This document shows positions 9,192 through 17,349 of a stretch of 64,000 nt of DNA, in pieces. The notes beneath the pieces were generated by a model. The model was not told the DNA's origin. It searched no databases and saw only the letters and a list, made by a program, of their open reading frames with translations. The stretch is from positions 1 to 64,000 of the forward strand of contig JACOSY010000005.1 in assembly GCA_016178595.1 (NCBI GenBank). Reading direction: 5' to 3'. Positions within the stretch are counted from its first letter, which is position 1. The number at the start of each line of letters is the position of its first letter. The translations under genes and the position numbers were made by a program. This DNA is from Ignavibacteria bacterium. GTDB lineage: Bacteria; Bacteroidota; Ignavibacteria; UBA10030; SZUA-254.

Positions 9192-9281
9192 ATGAGGAAT
9201 CTTCTGAGCATTTGCCATCGTTTGTACGTCAGAAGATTCGTCACGGCGACCGACAGCACCGAGCGTTCATTTGGAGATTAG
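9192..9281 (+). pseudogene. Truncated, frameshifted 5' fragment of a class II aldolase gene
   Basis: Translation gives MRNLLSICHRLY followed by RRFVTATD, which matches residues about 9-28 of the intact aldolase at 9769 (SNLLDICHRLY, GFVTATD). After the TATD motif the fragment lacks about two bases compared with the intact gene. Read in the shifted frame, similarity continues (SVHLE against SVRLR) up to the hicA ribosome-binding region. The differences are mostly at third codon positions, so the fragment derives from a once-functional, diverged copy rather than a recent duplication. It stops at TAG 9279-9281 and is cut off by hicA. Confidence 0.75.
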
Positions 9282-9287
9282 CGTCAA

Positions 9288-9542
9288 ATGAAAAAACGTA
9301 AGTTACTGAAGAAGGTTATCTCCGGCAGCAGGAATGTTCGCTTTGTTGAAATACAAGCGCTGCTGGAAGCATTCGGCTTTCGACTTGATCGGATCAAAGG
9401 AAGTCACCATATTTATGTACATCCGGATATCCCTGAGCTTATCAATGTGCAAAACGTCAAGGGAAGGGCTAAGCCGTATCAAGTCAAACAGCTATTGACG
9501 ATCATAGAGAAATACAACCTTCAGATAGGAGAAGAGGAATGA
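9288..9542 (+). CDS. hicA: HicA-like mRNA interferase toxin
   Basis: An 84-residue HicA/YcfA-type protein. HicA toxins are small double-stranded-RNA-binding-fold RNases that cleave mRNA. The catalytic histidine lies in the conserved GSHHIYVHP segment at about residues 43-51, preceded by LLEAFGFRLDRIKGS, the family core. It is about 20 residues longer than minimal HicA proteins. GGAG lies 11 bases before the ATG. The stop overlaps the start of hicB by 4 bp (ATGA), the usual toxin-first arrangement. The pair sits between a decayed aldolase fragment and an intact aldolase gene. Confidence 0.85.
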   Translation: MKKRKLLKKVISGSRNVRFVEIQALLEAFGFRLDRIKGSHHIYVHPDIPELINVQNVKGRAKPYQVKQLLTIIEKYNLQIGEEE

Positions 9543-9763
9543 AAGATTACCACATCAACATTTTTTATAGCGAAGAAGATGAAGGATACATCGCTGATAT
9601 CCCGGATTTAAAACATTGTTCAGCATTTGGCAGATCTCCTGATGAGGCGCTCCAAGAAGTTTTGAAGGCAAAGTCGACCTGGATTGCAGCGGCAAAAAAA
9701 CATCGCAAGCCAATTCCAAAACCACGCTACAAACCGTTCATTTATCAATCTGCGCTTGCCTAA
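9539..9763 (+). CDS. hicB: HicB-like antitoxin
   Basis: A 74-residue HicB-family antitoxin that would bind and neutralise HicA. The sequence YSEEDEGYIADIPDLKHCSAFG is the family's partial RNase-H-like fold, and SPDEALQEVLKAKSTWIAAAK is the following helix. There is no C-terminal ribbon-helix-helix or helix-turn-helix domain, so this is the short class. Autoregulation, if any, would need the toxin or another DNA-binding partner (inference). It overlaps hicA by 4 bp and ends 5 bp before the aldolase start, so read-through into the aldolase gene is likely. Confidence 0.85.
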   Translation: MKDYHINIFYSEEDEGYIADIPDLKHCSAFGRSPDEALQEVLKAKSTWIAAAKKHRKPIPKPRYKPFIYQSALA

Positions 9764-9768
9764 CAAAA

Positions 9769-10518
9769 ATGGGCCTGCCTCAACAGCAGTTAGCAAGTAA
9801 CCTCCTTGATATCTGCCACCGCCTCTACGCGCGTGGCTTCGTCACAGCGACCGACGGAAACGTGAGCGTTCGTCTCCGGAATGGAAATTTCCTTACGACA
9901 CGAACGTCCGTCAACAAAGGCATGATCGCGCCGGATGATCTGGTCGAGGTAAATCCAGAAGGAATACCGATTACCTCACACCTCCAACCTTCGACAGAAA
10001 TCGGAATGCATTTGTTCATTTATTCCCAGCGGCCCGATGTTAACGCAATCGTTCACGCACATCCGACATATGCAACAGGATTTGCGACCGCCCGTCAGTC
10101 ACTCACTGACTGTATCTTTCCCGAAGTCATTGTGGGACTTGGCGCGATTCCTCTCGCGGAGTATGCAACACCATCGACGAACGAAGTTGCCGAATCGCTG
10201 CTGCCATACGTGAAGAGTGCCGATGCAATACTCCTTACGAATCACGGCGTCGTGACGTATGGAAAGGGTTTGTTCGATGCATATTTCAAGATGGAAAAAG
10301 TCGAACACGCCGCGCACATCACGTTCGTTGCAAGAATGCTGGGCGGCGCAAAACCCCTTTCATCATCGGAAGTCGAGAAGCTTCGAGCGATTAGTCAGCG
10401 GGCATACGCAAAAGATTTTTCCGACAAGATTGCTTGTGAGCCGGAAAGCGGCAATTCGAACGAGGTACCCACAGACGAAGAGATTCGCGAAATTGTCCGG
10501 CAGATGATACAAGCATAG
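9769..10518 (+). CDS. Class II aldolase/adducin family protein
   Basis: A 249-residue zinc-dependent aldolase of the L-fuculose-phosphate/ribulose-phosphate epimerase group. TDGNVSVRL is the phosphate-binding start of the fold. AIVHAHPTYATGFA supplies two metal-binding histidines, and TNHGVVTYG the third. PSTEIGMH occupies the position of the usual catalytic glutamate loop. The substrate cannot be read from sequence; related proteins act on fuculose-1-P, rhamnulose-1-P or methylthioribulose-1-P. The C-terminal 30 or so residues are polar and poorly conserved. It lies 5 bp after hicB, and a diverged broken copy of its first 40 codons lies upstream of hicA. Confidence 0.88.
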   Translation: MGLPQQQLASNLLDICHRLYARGFVTATDGNVSVRLRNGNFLTTRTSVNKGMIAPDDLVEVNPEGIPITSHLQPSTEIGMHLFIYSQRPDVNAIVHAHPTYATGFATARQSLTDCIFPEVIVGLGAIPLAEYATPSTNEVAESLLPYVKSADAILLTNHGVVTYGKGLFDAYFKMEKVEHAAHITFVARMLGGAKPLSSSEVEKLRAISQRAYAKDFSDKIACEPESGNSNEVPTDEEIREIVRQMIQA

Positions 10519-10525
10519 AGCATAG

Positions 10526-10592
10526 AGCAGAAAGCAGAAAGCAGAAAGCAGAAAGCAGAAAGCAGAAAGCAGAAAGCAGAAAGCAGAAAGCT
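10526..10592 (+). repeat. Heptanucleotide tandem repeat (GCAGAAA), about nine copies
   Basis: Nine or so uninterrupted copies of GCAGAAA fill the spacer between the aldolase stop and the ddl start. Perfect short-period arrays like this change copy number by slippage and would alter the distance between upstream signals and ddl. Confidence 0.9.
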
Positions 10593-10599
10593 TAGGATA

Positions 10600-11763
10600 A
10601 TGAGCAGTTCCATTCCAAAATCTAAAATTCAAAATCCGAAAATCCGGGTCGGCGTGATCTTTGGTGGGCGATCCGCAGAGCATCAAGTTTCTCTTGTCTC
10701 CGCAACATCAATCATGAACGCGCTTGATAGGGAAAAGTACGATGTGGTCCAGATCGGCATCACACCCGAAGGGAAATGGCTTAGCGCGTCCGATGCGATT
10801 GCGCTGTTGAAGAATGACGCTACGTTCGACAAGTCAAAAGAAACGATTCTGCTTCCGGACCCGACGGTGAAAGGATTGGTACGGCTGAATCCGGAATTTC
10901 CTTCATCTCATATCGAATCGCTCGACGTCATCTTTCCCGTGCTGCACGGGATGTACGGCGAGGATGGAACGGTACAAGGTTTATTCGAGCTGGCTGGAAT
11001 TCCCTACGTCGGTGCCGGCGTGTTGGGCTCTGCCGCCGGAATGGATAAAGTCGTCGCAAAACAGCTCTGTGAAAATGCCGGCATACTCGTGACGCCGTAC
11101 GTATGGTTTCCGGCGTCCGCGTATGACAGAACCGGGAAGAAAATCGTTGATGACATCGAGAGGAAGCTGAAGTATCCGTGTTTCGTCAAACCCTCCAACT
11201 CTGGATCGAGTGTTGGAATCTCAAAGGCACACAACAGGAAGGAGCTTCTTGTTGCCATTGATCTTGCCATGGAATACGACCGGAAAATTCTTGTTGAAAA
11301 AGGGATCAAGAACGCGCGCGAGATCGAAATCAGCGTGCTCGGAAACGACGAACCGGTTGCATCCGTGCCGGGCGAAATTTTTTCCTCCAACGAATTCTAT
11401 GACTACGACGCGAAGTACGTCGACGGCAAGTCGACAGCAGTCATTCCCGCCAAGCTCCCGAAATCGGTTGTAAAGAAGATCCAAGAGCTTGCCATTCGTA
11501 CCTTTAAGGCCGTGGACTGCTCGGGCATGGGACGTGTTGATTTTCTCGTCACGAAGCAGGGTAATAAGATTTACTTGAATGAAATCAATACGATTCCGGG
11601 TTTTACATCTATCAGCATGTACCCGAAGTTGTGGGAAGCATCGGGCCTATCGTACTCGAAGCTCCTCGATCGCCTCATTGAGCTTGCGATCGATCGTTAC
11701 CGCCAACGACAATCATTGAAGACGACCTTCAAGCCCAAAAAGGAGTGGTTTAGAGAAGAGTGA
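10600..11763 (+). CDS. ddl: D-alanine--D-alanine ligase
   Basis: A cytoplasmic ATP-grasp enzyme that joins two D-alanines for peptidoglycan. It has 387 residues. RVGVIFGGRSAEHQVS at residues 16-31 is the N-terminal signature, VKPSNSGSSVGISKA is the ATP loop, and NEINTIPGFTSISMYPKLW is the C-terminal signature of the family. The first 15 residues (MSSSIPKSKIQNPK) are encoded by an A-rich repeat-like stretch and are not part of the fold, so this N-terminus probably arose from repeat expansion or the start is misplaced. It follows the heptamer repeat array. Confidence 0.94.
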   Translation: MSSSIPKSKIQNPKIRVGVIFGGRSAEHQVSLVSATSIMNALDREKYDVVQIGITPEGKWLSASDAIALLKNDATFDKSKETILLPDPTVKGLVRLNPEFPSSHIESLDVIFPVLHGMYGEDGTVQGLFELAGIPYVGAGVLGSAAGMDKVVAKQLCENAGILVTPYVWFPASAYDRTGKKIVDDIERKLKYPCFVKPSNSGSSVGISKAHNRKELLVAIDLAMEYDRKILVEKGIKNAREIEISVLGNDEPVASVPGEIFSSNEFYDYDAKYVDGKSTAVIPAKLPKSVVKKIQELAIRTFKAVDCSGMGRVDFLVTKQGNKIYLNEINTIPGFTSISMYPKLWEASGLSYSKLLDRLIELAIDRYRQRQSLKTTFKPKKEWFREE

Positions 11764-11794
11764 ATTATTTTCTATTGAGATGATGTAGTTCACT

Positions 11795-11822
11795 TTGGAA
11801 TTCTATCAAATAATTGTACATT
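11795..11822 (+). promoter_or_regulatory. Promoter of the ftsB-like gene (TTGGAA-N16-TACATT)
   Basis: The -35-like TTGGAA at 11795-11800 and -10-like TACATT at 11817-11822 are separated by 16 bp. Only seven bases lie between the -10 box and the ATG at 11830, so the transcript would start at or next to the start codon. Confidence 0.45.
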
Positions 11823-11829
11823 GATCACG

Positions 11830-12174
11830 ATGGATGACCAGTATTATCGCAAGCCGAAACAGAAGTCGCACGTCACGATGTGGCTGAAAAATGTCATCAA
11901 GAACAAGAATGTTCTCCTGACGCTTGTCGTTGTCATTCCGATCTTCTCCTTCATCACGTTCAGCAACAGGGGAATCCTGAAGCGGATGAGTTTGGAAGCG
12001 GAGAAGGAAGCGATGCAAGAGAAAGTTCGCCATGCGCAAGAGGAGCAGAAGACGCTCCTCGAGCAGTCGAAGGCGCTGGAAAAAGACAACAAGGCGATCG
12101 AGAAAGTGGCGCGTGAAAGATACGGAATGGTCCGCGAAGGCGAAACGGTGTATAAGGTGAAGAAGGAGAAGTGA
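11830..12174 (+). CDS. FtsB/DivIC-like septum formation initiator protein
   Basis: A 114-residue bitopic membrane protein. A basic cytoplasmic N-terminus of about 25 residues is followed by a transmembrane helix (VLLTLVVVIPIFSFITF) and a periplasmic coiled coil of about 55 residues rich in E, K and Q. It ends with the ARERYGMVREGETVYKV motif typical of FtsB/DivIC. These proteins bridge FtsL and FtsQ in the divisome. A TTG at 11821 also opens the frame, but that would place the start inside the -10 box, so ATG 11830 is preferred. No ribosome-binding site precedes it. Genes for ddl upstream and cell-envelope functions downstream fit a division role. Confidence 0.82.
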   Translation: MDDQYYRKPKQKSHVTMWLKNVIKNKNVLLTLVVVIPIFSFITFSNRGILKRMSLEAEKEAMQEKVRHAQEEQKTLLEQSKALEKDNKAIEKVARERYGMVREGETVYKVKKEK

Positions 12175-12215
12175 CGCGATAGGTGGATGACGCAGAACGC
12201 GTCGTACGCTGACTG

Positions 12216-13559
12216 ATGAATATGGATCTGTTCGAGCGAAACGCGACAACCGGACAATTTCCCGCACAACAACCCACCGCTCCGTTGGCGGAGCGTCTGC
12301 GTCCTACCAAACTCGATGACATTGTTGGCCAGCAGCTTCTTCTCGGCGAAGGCAAAGCTCTCAGCGTCTTCATCGAGCGCGACGAAGTTCCATCAATGAT
12401 TTTTTGGGGTCCTCCCGGTTGCGGCAAAACGACGATCGCACGCGTCATTGCCAGCCATGCGAACGCCGACTTCTTCCAATTGAGTGCCGTTGCCTCGGGC
12501 GTCGGAGACGTACGGAAGGTACTCGATCACGCCCATGCCAATCGGACGAAGCTTCATCGCAGAACCATTCTCTTCATCGATGAGATTCATCGTTTTAACA
12601 AGGCACAGCAAGACGCGCTCCTCCATAGTGTTGAAGACGGCGATATCACGTTCATCGGCGCAACGACGGAGAACCCGTCGTTCGAAGTCATCTCTCCGCT
12701 TCTTTCCCGATGCATGGTGTATGTGCTCGAGCCGTTGAGCGGCGATGACCTCGACGCGCTCATCGATCGCGCACTGAAAAGCGATCTCATCCTGCGAGAT
12801 CAAACAATTCATATTCGAAAAAATGAACGCGAACTGCTGATGCTGCTTGCGGGCGGTGATGCACGCATCATGTTGAACGGACTTGAAACTGCGTTGCGGC
12901 TCACCAAGCCGGGCAAGGATGGTGAACGAGCTATCACGCGCGGCGCGATCGAAGGTGCGTTTCAGCGAAAGCCCACGAAGTATGACAAAGGCGGTGAGGA
13001 ACATTACAACATTATCTCGGCGTTCATCAAGAGTATGCGCGGCGGCGATCCCGACGCGACAATCTACTGGCTTGCGCGAATGCTGGAGGGTGGAGAGGAT
13101 CCGAAGTTCATCGCTCGGCGGATGATCGTTCTTGCCTCGGAAGATGTTGGAAATGCCGACCCGCAAGCGTTGCCGCTTGCCGTAAGCTGTTTTACGGCAG
13201 TGGATTATGTGGGTATGCCGGAAGCACGAATCATTCTCGCGCAGGTTGCCGCGTACCTTGCCTCTGCGCCAAAAAGCAATGCACCGTACATGGCGATCGA
13301 GGAAGCGCTCGAAGACGTTCGCAGGCGGAGCAACGAGGATGTGCCGCTTCACTTGCGTAACGCGCCGACAAACCTCATGCGCGATCTCCACTACGGCAAA
13401 GACTACAAGTATAGCCATCAGTACGACGATCACTTCGTCGAGCAGCAATATCTTCCCGACGCTCTCAAGGACAAAATCTATTATCGTCCCACCGATATCG
13501 GAATGGAGAAAGCAATTCACGAGCGACTCAATCGATGGTGGAAACGGAAACAGCGATGA
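12216..13559 (+). CDS. rarA: Replication-associated recombination protein A (AAA+ ATPase)
   Basis: RarA/MgsA acts at stalled replication forks. It has 447 residues. The N-terminal LAERLRPTKLDDIVGQ is the clamp-loader-like entry to the AAA+ fold, FWGPPGCGKTTIARV is Walker A at about residues 66-80, and LFIDEIHRFNKAQQD is Walker B. The C-terminal tetramerisation part carries SAFIKSMRGGDPDATIYWLA and ASEDVGNADP. It overlaps the next gene by 4 bp (ATGA), so the two are translationally coupled. A 393-residue antisense frame over this gene is a shadow. Confidence 0.95.
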   Translation: MNMDLFERNATTGQFPAQQPTAPLAERLRPTKLDDIVGQQLLLGEGKALSVFIERDEVPSMIFWGPPGCGKTTIARVIASHANADFFQLSAVASGVGDVRKVLDHAHANRTKLHRRTILFIDEIHRFNKAQQDALLHSVEDGDITFIGATTENPSFEVISPLLSRCMVYVLEPLSGDDLDALIDRALKSDLILRDQTIHIRKNERELLMLLAGGDARIMLNGLETALRLTKPGKDGERAITRGAIEGAFQRKPTKYDKGGEEHYNIISAFIKSMRGGDPDATIYWLARMLEGGEDPKFIARRMIVLASEDVGNADPQALPLAVSCFTAVDYVGMPEARIILAQVAAYLASAPKSNAPYMAIEEALEDVRRRSNEDVPLHLRNAPTNLMRDLHYGKDYKYSHQYDDHFVEQQYLPDALKDKIYYRPTDIGMEKAIHERLNRWWKRKQR

Positions 13560-14524
13560 CGCCGAAAAAGACATACGCTGTCGGCGTTGATATGGGTGCG
13601 ACTACAATAAAATCCTGCGTGGTCGATTTGAACGGGAAAATCCTCGACCAGTTGACGGTGGACACGAAAGCGAGCAAGGGCCCGGAGATTGTCGTTCAGC
13701 AGATCATGGTTACAGTGCAAGAACTTTTCACTAAGCACAAGCCTGCCGAATGTCTCGGGATCGGTATCGGTGCGCCGGGTGTGGTGAACGTGAACACAGG
13801 GACGGTTCTGTATCCGCCAAACTTCGCCGACTGGACCGAAGTTGCACTCGAACAAGTTATTCGCAAAACATTTCCGCTGCCGGTCTCTATTGAGAATGAT
13901 GCAAACTGTGCCGCGCTTGCCGAGGCGAAGCATGGCGCCGGATCTGACGTCAAAGATTTCATCTTCGTCATTTGGGGAACCGGCGTTGGCGGCGGCATCA
14001 TCCTCGACAGAGAAATTTACCGCGGACCGTTCGGCGGGGCCGGCGAAATCGGTCACGTCTCCATCGATTACAACGGGCCGCTCTGCAACTGCGGCAATCG
14101 TGGCTGCATCGAGGCGTACATCGGCCAGCGCTACCTTTCAGCGCGAACAAAAGAAATTCTAGAGAGCGAGGCGCACGAGGGAGTCCGATCCAAGATTCAA
14201 GAGCTTGTTGAAGGAAACCTGGTCAGGATTGAGCCGACGACTATTTCAATGGCTGCTCAGCAAGGCGACCGGACCGCGATCGAGATACTGGAAGAGGCTG
14301 GCGATCTGCTCGGGTGTACGCTTGCTTCCGTTATTAATGTTCTGGATATTCGAACCGTCGTTGTCGGCGGTGGAATTTCCGCAGCCCCGAAATTTGTTTT
14401 CGATGCAATTCACAAGGGTGTTGCATCTCGCGTGCTCAAACCGCACCGCCTCGCAATTCGCATTCTCAGAGCGACGCTCGGTAATTCCGCCGGAATGATT
14501 GGCGCGGCAAGCCTGGTCATGTAA
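13556..14524 (+). CDS. ROK-family sugar kinase (glucokinase-like)
   Basis: A 322-residue cytoplasmic kinase of the ROK family. GVDMGATTIKSCVVD is the N-terminal phosphate motif, IENDANCAALAEAKHGAG is the sugar-binding core, and CNCGNRGCIEAY is the ROK zinc motif (CxCGxxGCxE). The following EIGHVSID glutamate/histidine pattern fits a glucose-like substrate. Glucokinase is the most likely activity, but other hexose or N-acetyl-sugar specificities are possible. The ATG at 13556 overlaps the rarA stop; an ATG 21 bases earlier is in frame but less likely. Confidence 0.88.
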   Translation: MTPKKTYAVGVDMGATTIKSCVVDLNGKILDQLTVDTKASKGPEIVVQQIMVTVQELFTKHKPAECLGIGIGAPGVVNVNTGTVLYPPNFADWTEVALEQVIRKTFPLPVSIENDANCAALAEAKHGAGSDVKDFIFVIWGTGVGGGIILDREIYRGPFGGAGEIGHVSIDYNGPLCNCGNRGCIEAYIGQRYLSARTKEILESEAHEGVRSKIQELVEGNLVRIEPTTISMAAQQGDRTAIEILEEAGDLLGCTLASVINVLDIRTVVVGGGISAAPKFVFDAIHKGVASRVLKPHRLAIRILRATLGNSAGMIGAASLVM

Positions 14525-14529
14525 CAACG

Positions 14530-17043
14530 ATGCGCTTCTGGTTTTCCATCCTCCCTGTCGTATTTTTCACAACGCTCTCCGTCGGGCAAGAGGCAATGCA
14601 CGAGACGAATGCTCGACCGGATACCATTGCGAGAGACACACTTGCGGCGGTCAAGCCCGACACGACAGCCTCCACAACCGGAATCGATACTATGATTACC
14701 TACTCAAGCGCCGACTCAATCGTCTACGATCTATCGACGAAAACGATGGAGCTTTTTTCGAAGGGGCAGATTTCCTACCAGGATTTACAACTCAAGGCGG
14801 ATCGGATCGGCATTAACTGGAATACTTCGACGATGGTAGCTCACGGTGTAACGGACACTTCCGATACTGCCAAAGTAAAAGTCAAAGGCTCGCCGGTGAT
14901 GAAGGATGGGAATGAAGAATACCGCGGCTCCGAGCTTGCCTATAACTTCCGGACAAGGAGGGGAAAGATCAACATTGCCAACACAACGATCGACCAGGGA
15001 TACTACCATGGCGAAACGATCAAGAAAGTCGACAAGGACGTGCTCTTCGTTGCCGGAGGGAGATACACGACGTGCGATGCGCCGGAACCGCATTATTATT
15101 TTTTTAGTCCAAAGATGAAAGTTGTGCCGGGGGATAAGGTCGTTGGTGAGCCGGTGTACTTGTACGTTGCCGATGTGCCGATCTTTGCACTTCCGTTCGG
15201 CGTCTTTCCAAACCAGCGCGGGCGCAGGTCGGGCATCATCGCGCCGGCCTACGGGGAGAATCAGCGCGGGCGATACCTTGCCCATCTCGGTTACTACTTG
15301 GCGATCAGCGATTATATGGACGCGAACCTCCGGACCGATCTGTACTCGAAAGGCGGCTGGGCGCTGTACTCGGATTACCATTATAAGCTGCTGTATTACT
15401 TCAGTGGCGGGATTTCGGGAAACTACAAACGTCTGCACCTCGGTGAAGAAAACGATCCACAGCGGACGGAAGAAGAATCATATTCTCTCAGTATCAATCA
15501 CTCGGAAGACTTCGACCCGTCGACACGGCTGAGCGCGAACTTCAACTTCGCGAGCGACAATTCCTACCGGACGACGAACAATCTCGACCAGGCGCTGAGT
15601 CAATTTCTTCAGTCGAGCGGAAGTTTTTGGCACACGCTCGATGATAAGAACAGTATCACGCTTGGCGTTACGCGAAGCCAGGATCTTCGCAGCGGCAACA
15701 TCGAGGAGACTCTTCCCTCCATGAGCTTCAATCACAGCCAGAGTTATCCGTTCCGATGGGGGAAGAAGATCGCTGATGAAGAGAACACATCATGGCTGGA
15801 GGATATCGGCTTCGACTACAGCGTGAGCGCGCAAAACCGGCGCTCAAAGATCAATACACGCGTAGACAGCATTCGCATGAATATTGGCGGCATCGATACA
15901 CTTGGTGTCGTTGAAGAATATGCGCGGAACCGCCAGCAAGATGTGTCGCAGAGTGGGTCGCTCACCTTTGCACCGAAGCTCGGGTATTTCACGCTCGCAC
16001 CATTTTTCAATTACTCCGATAGCCGGACGTTCACCGACAACGACGTTCCAACACGGGACAAAGGTGACACGGTGCTCTACATTCGAAACGATCGGCGCAC
16101 CGACCGCTCAGGAGTTCTCTCCACAGGAATCAGCACAAGCACGAAACTCTACGGAATCGTCCAGCCTGGAGTTTTTGGAATCACTGCAATTCGGCACACC
16201 ATGTCGCCGCGGCTTACGTTTTCCTACAACAAGAAAATCATCGGCGACGATCCGGTTGGCCGACAAATGTTGGCGAGCCTCGGTGTCGGGAATCTCCTTG
16301 AGATGAAAACGAATCCGACAGAAGAAGGAAAAGAGGGAAACAAGATTCAGCTTCTCAATCTTGGCGCAGACATTTCATACAACTTCTCGATCGACAGCCT
16401 TAACTTCTCCCCGCTTCGTTTATCTTATCGTACCAGCATCGGTCGCTTGTTGGATATCGATGGCGGAATGACGTACAGCCTATACAAACTTGTGCAGGTT
16501 GGCCCAAACGATTATCGTACAATCAACACGTTTCTCCTTTCGGACGAAAAGCGGCTTGCACGATTGACCGATTTCAGCTTGCGGCTCTCGACCTCGCTCT
16601 CCGGTGAGAAGAAAACTTCCGCAAAACCGTCACCGCAAACCGATTCTCTCGCTCAGCGCCAGAGCGCTCGCGGCGTGTACGCCGGAGTCTATGGTGACGA
16701 AGAACCTGACTTCAGCATCCCGTGGCAGCTTTCACTTTCATTCGATTATGCAGAGAACAAAGTGCCCCCGTCTCCTCATCGCAGTGCAAACATGCAAGGC
16801 AGCCTCGAGTTCAACCTGACGGAGAATTGGAAATTCTCGATGCACTCGAGTTACGATCTCATCACGAAAGAAATTATCGCTCCGCAAGTGAACATCACCC
16901 GTGACTTGCACTGCTGGCTCATGAGCTTTACATGGGTTCCTATTGGAAATTACCGGAACTATCATTTCGAGATTCGCGTGAAGGCTCCGCAGCTCCAGGA
17001 TTTGAAGGTGACGAAATCCGGCAGCGAACGGGGGATTTACTAG
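14530..17043 (+). CDS. lptD: LptD-like LPS-assembly outer membrane protein
   Basis: An 837-residue outer-membrane protein with a short signal peptide (residues 1-19, ending near SVGQ). Residues about 55-200 form an OstA/LptA-like beta-jellyroll domain (repeated pattern DSIVYDLSTKTMELFSKG, YQDLQLKADRI), and the remainder is a large beta-barrel with alternating aromatic strands. LptD receives LPS from the periplasmic bridge and inserts it in the outer leaflet. Identification rests on this order, on the GVFPNQRGRRSGIIAPAYG segment typical of LptD, and on length. It starts 5 bp after the ROK kinase. Confidence 0.9.
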   Translation: MRFWFSILPVVFFTTLSVGQEAMHETNARPDTIARDTLAAVKPDTTASTTGIDTMITYSSADSIVYDLSTKTMELFSKGQISYQDLQLKADRIGINWNTSTMVAHGVTDTSDTAKVKVKGSPVMKDGNEEYRGSELAYNFRTRRGKINIANTTIDQGYYHGETIKKVDKDVLFVAGGRYTTCDAPEPHYYFFSPKMKVVPGDKVVGEPVYLYVADVPIFALPFGVFPNQRGRRSGIIAPAYGENQRGRYLAHLGYYLAISDYMDANLRTDLYSKGGWALYSDYHYKLLYYFSGGISGNYKRLHLGEENDPQRTEEESYSLSINHSEDFDPSTRLSANFNFASDNSYRTTNNLDQALSQFLQSSGSFWHTLDDKNSITLGVTRSQDLRSGNIEETLPSMSFNHSQSYPFRWGKKIADEENTSWLEDIGFDYSVSAQNRRSKINTRVDSIRMNIGGIDTLGVVEEYARNRQQDVSQSGSLTFAPKLGYFTLAPFFNYSDSRTFTDNDVPTRDKGDTVLYIRNDRRTDRSGVLSTGISTSTKLYGIVQPGVFGITAIRHTMSPRLTFSYNKKIIGDDPVGRQMLASLGVGNLLEMKTNPTEEGKEGNKIQLLNLGADISYNFSIDSLNFSPLRLSYRTSIGRLLDIDGGMTYSLYKLVQVGPNDYRTINTFLLSDEKRLARLTDFSLRLSTSLSGEKKTSAKPSPQTDSLAQRQSARGVYAGVYGDEEPDFSIPWQLSLSFDYAENKVPPSPHRSANMQGSLEFNLTENWKFSMHSSYDLITKEIIAPQVNITRDLHCWLMSFTWVPIGNYRNYHFEIRVKAPQLQDLKVTKSGSERGIY

Positions 17044-17349
17044 GAAGTTTGTGTCTTGATTTGCCGTCGACCCTCACCCCTATGATCCTCTCTCCCAAAT
17101 TGGGAGAGGGGATGTCACGCAGTGACAGGGGAGAGGGTCAGAAGAAGTCTTATGTGTGCAGCTTGATTAGCTTTCAAGACTTTCCTCGCTCCCAAGCTCC
17201 GCTTGGGAGCGCAGATTCCGATGATAGACGTTCCCAAACAGAGTTTGGAACGAGTCTTAACTCAGTAAAAGAGTTGACGGAGGAGGAGAGAATGGTGGTG
17301 GAGGGACAGATGTAGAGCGAGCTGACAGACCTCTCTACAAAAGCAATCG
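17044..17349. repeat. Cluster of four dispersed palindromes between lptD and clpX
   Basis: This gap between convergent genes holds four hairpins: CTCTCCC/GGGAGAG at 17090-17108, GTCAC-GCA-GTGAC at 17114-17126, a perfect 10-bp stem GCTCCCAAGC-TCC-GCTTGGGAGC at 17188-17210, and CGTTCCCAAAC/GTTTGGAACG at 17229-17252. The motifs resemble repetitive extragenic palindromes seen in many genomes. They may also serve as a bidirectional terminator for lptD and clpX. Confidence 0.75.

Noticed and set aside
12393-13574. 393-residue antisense frame over rarA
   Set aside because: The plus strand encodes a complete RarA with all AAA+ motifs; the antisense frame has no recognisable domain and is a codon-bias shadow.
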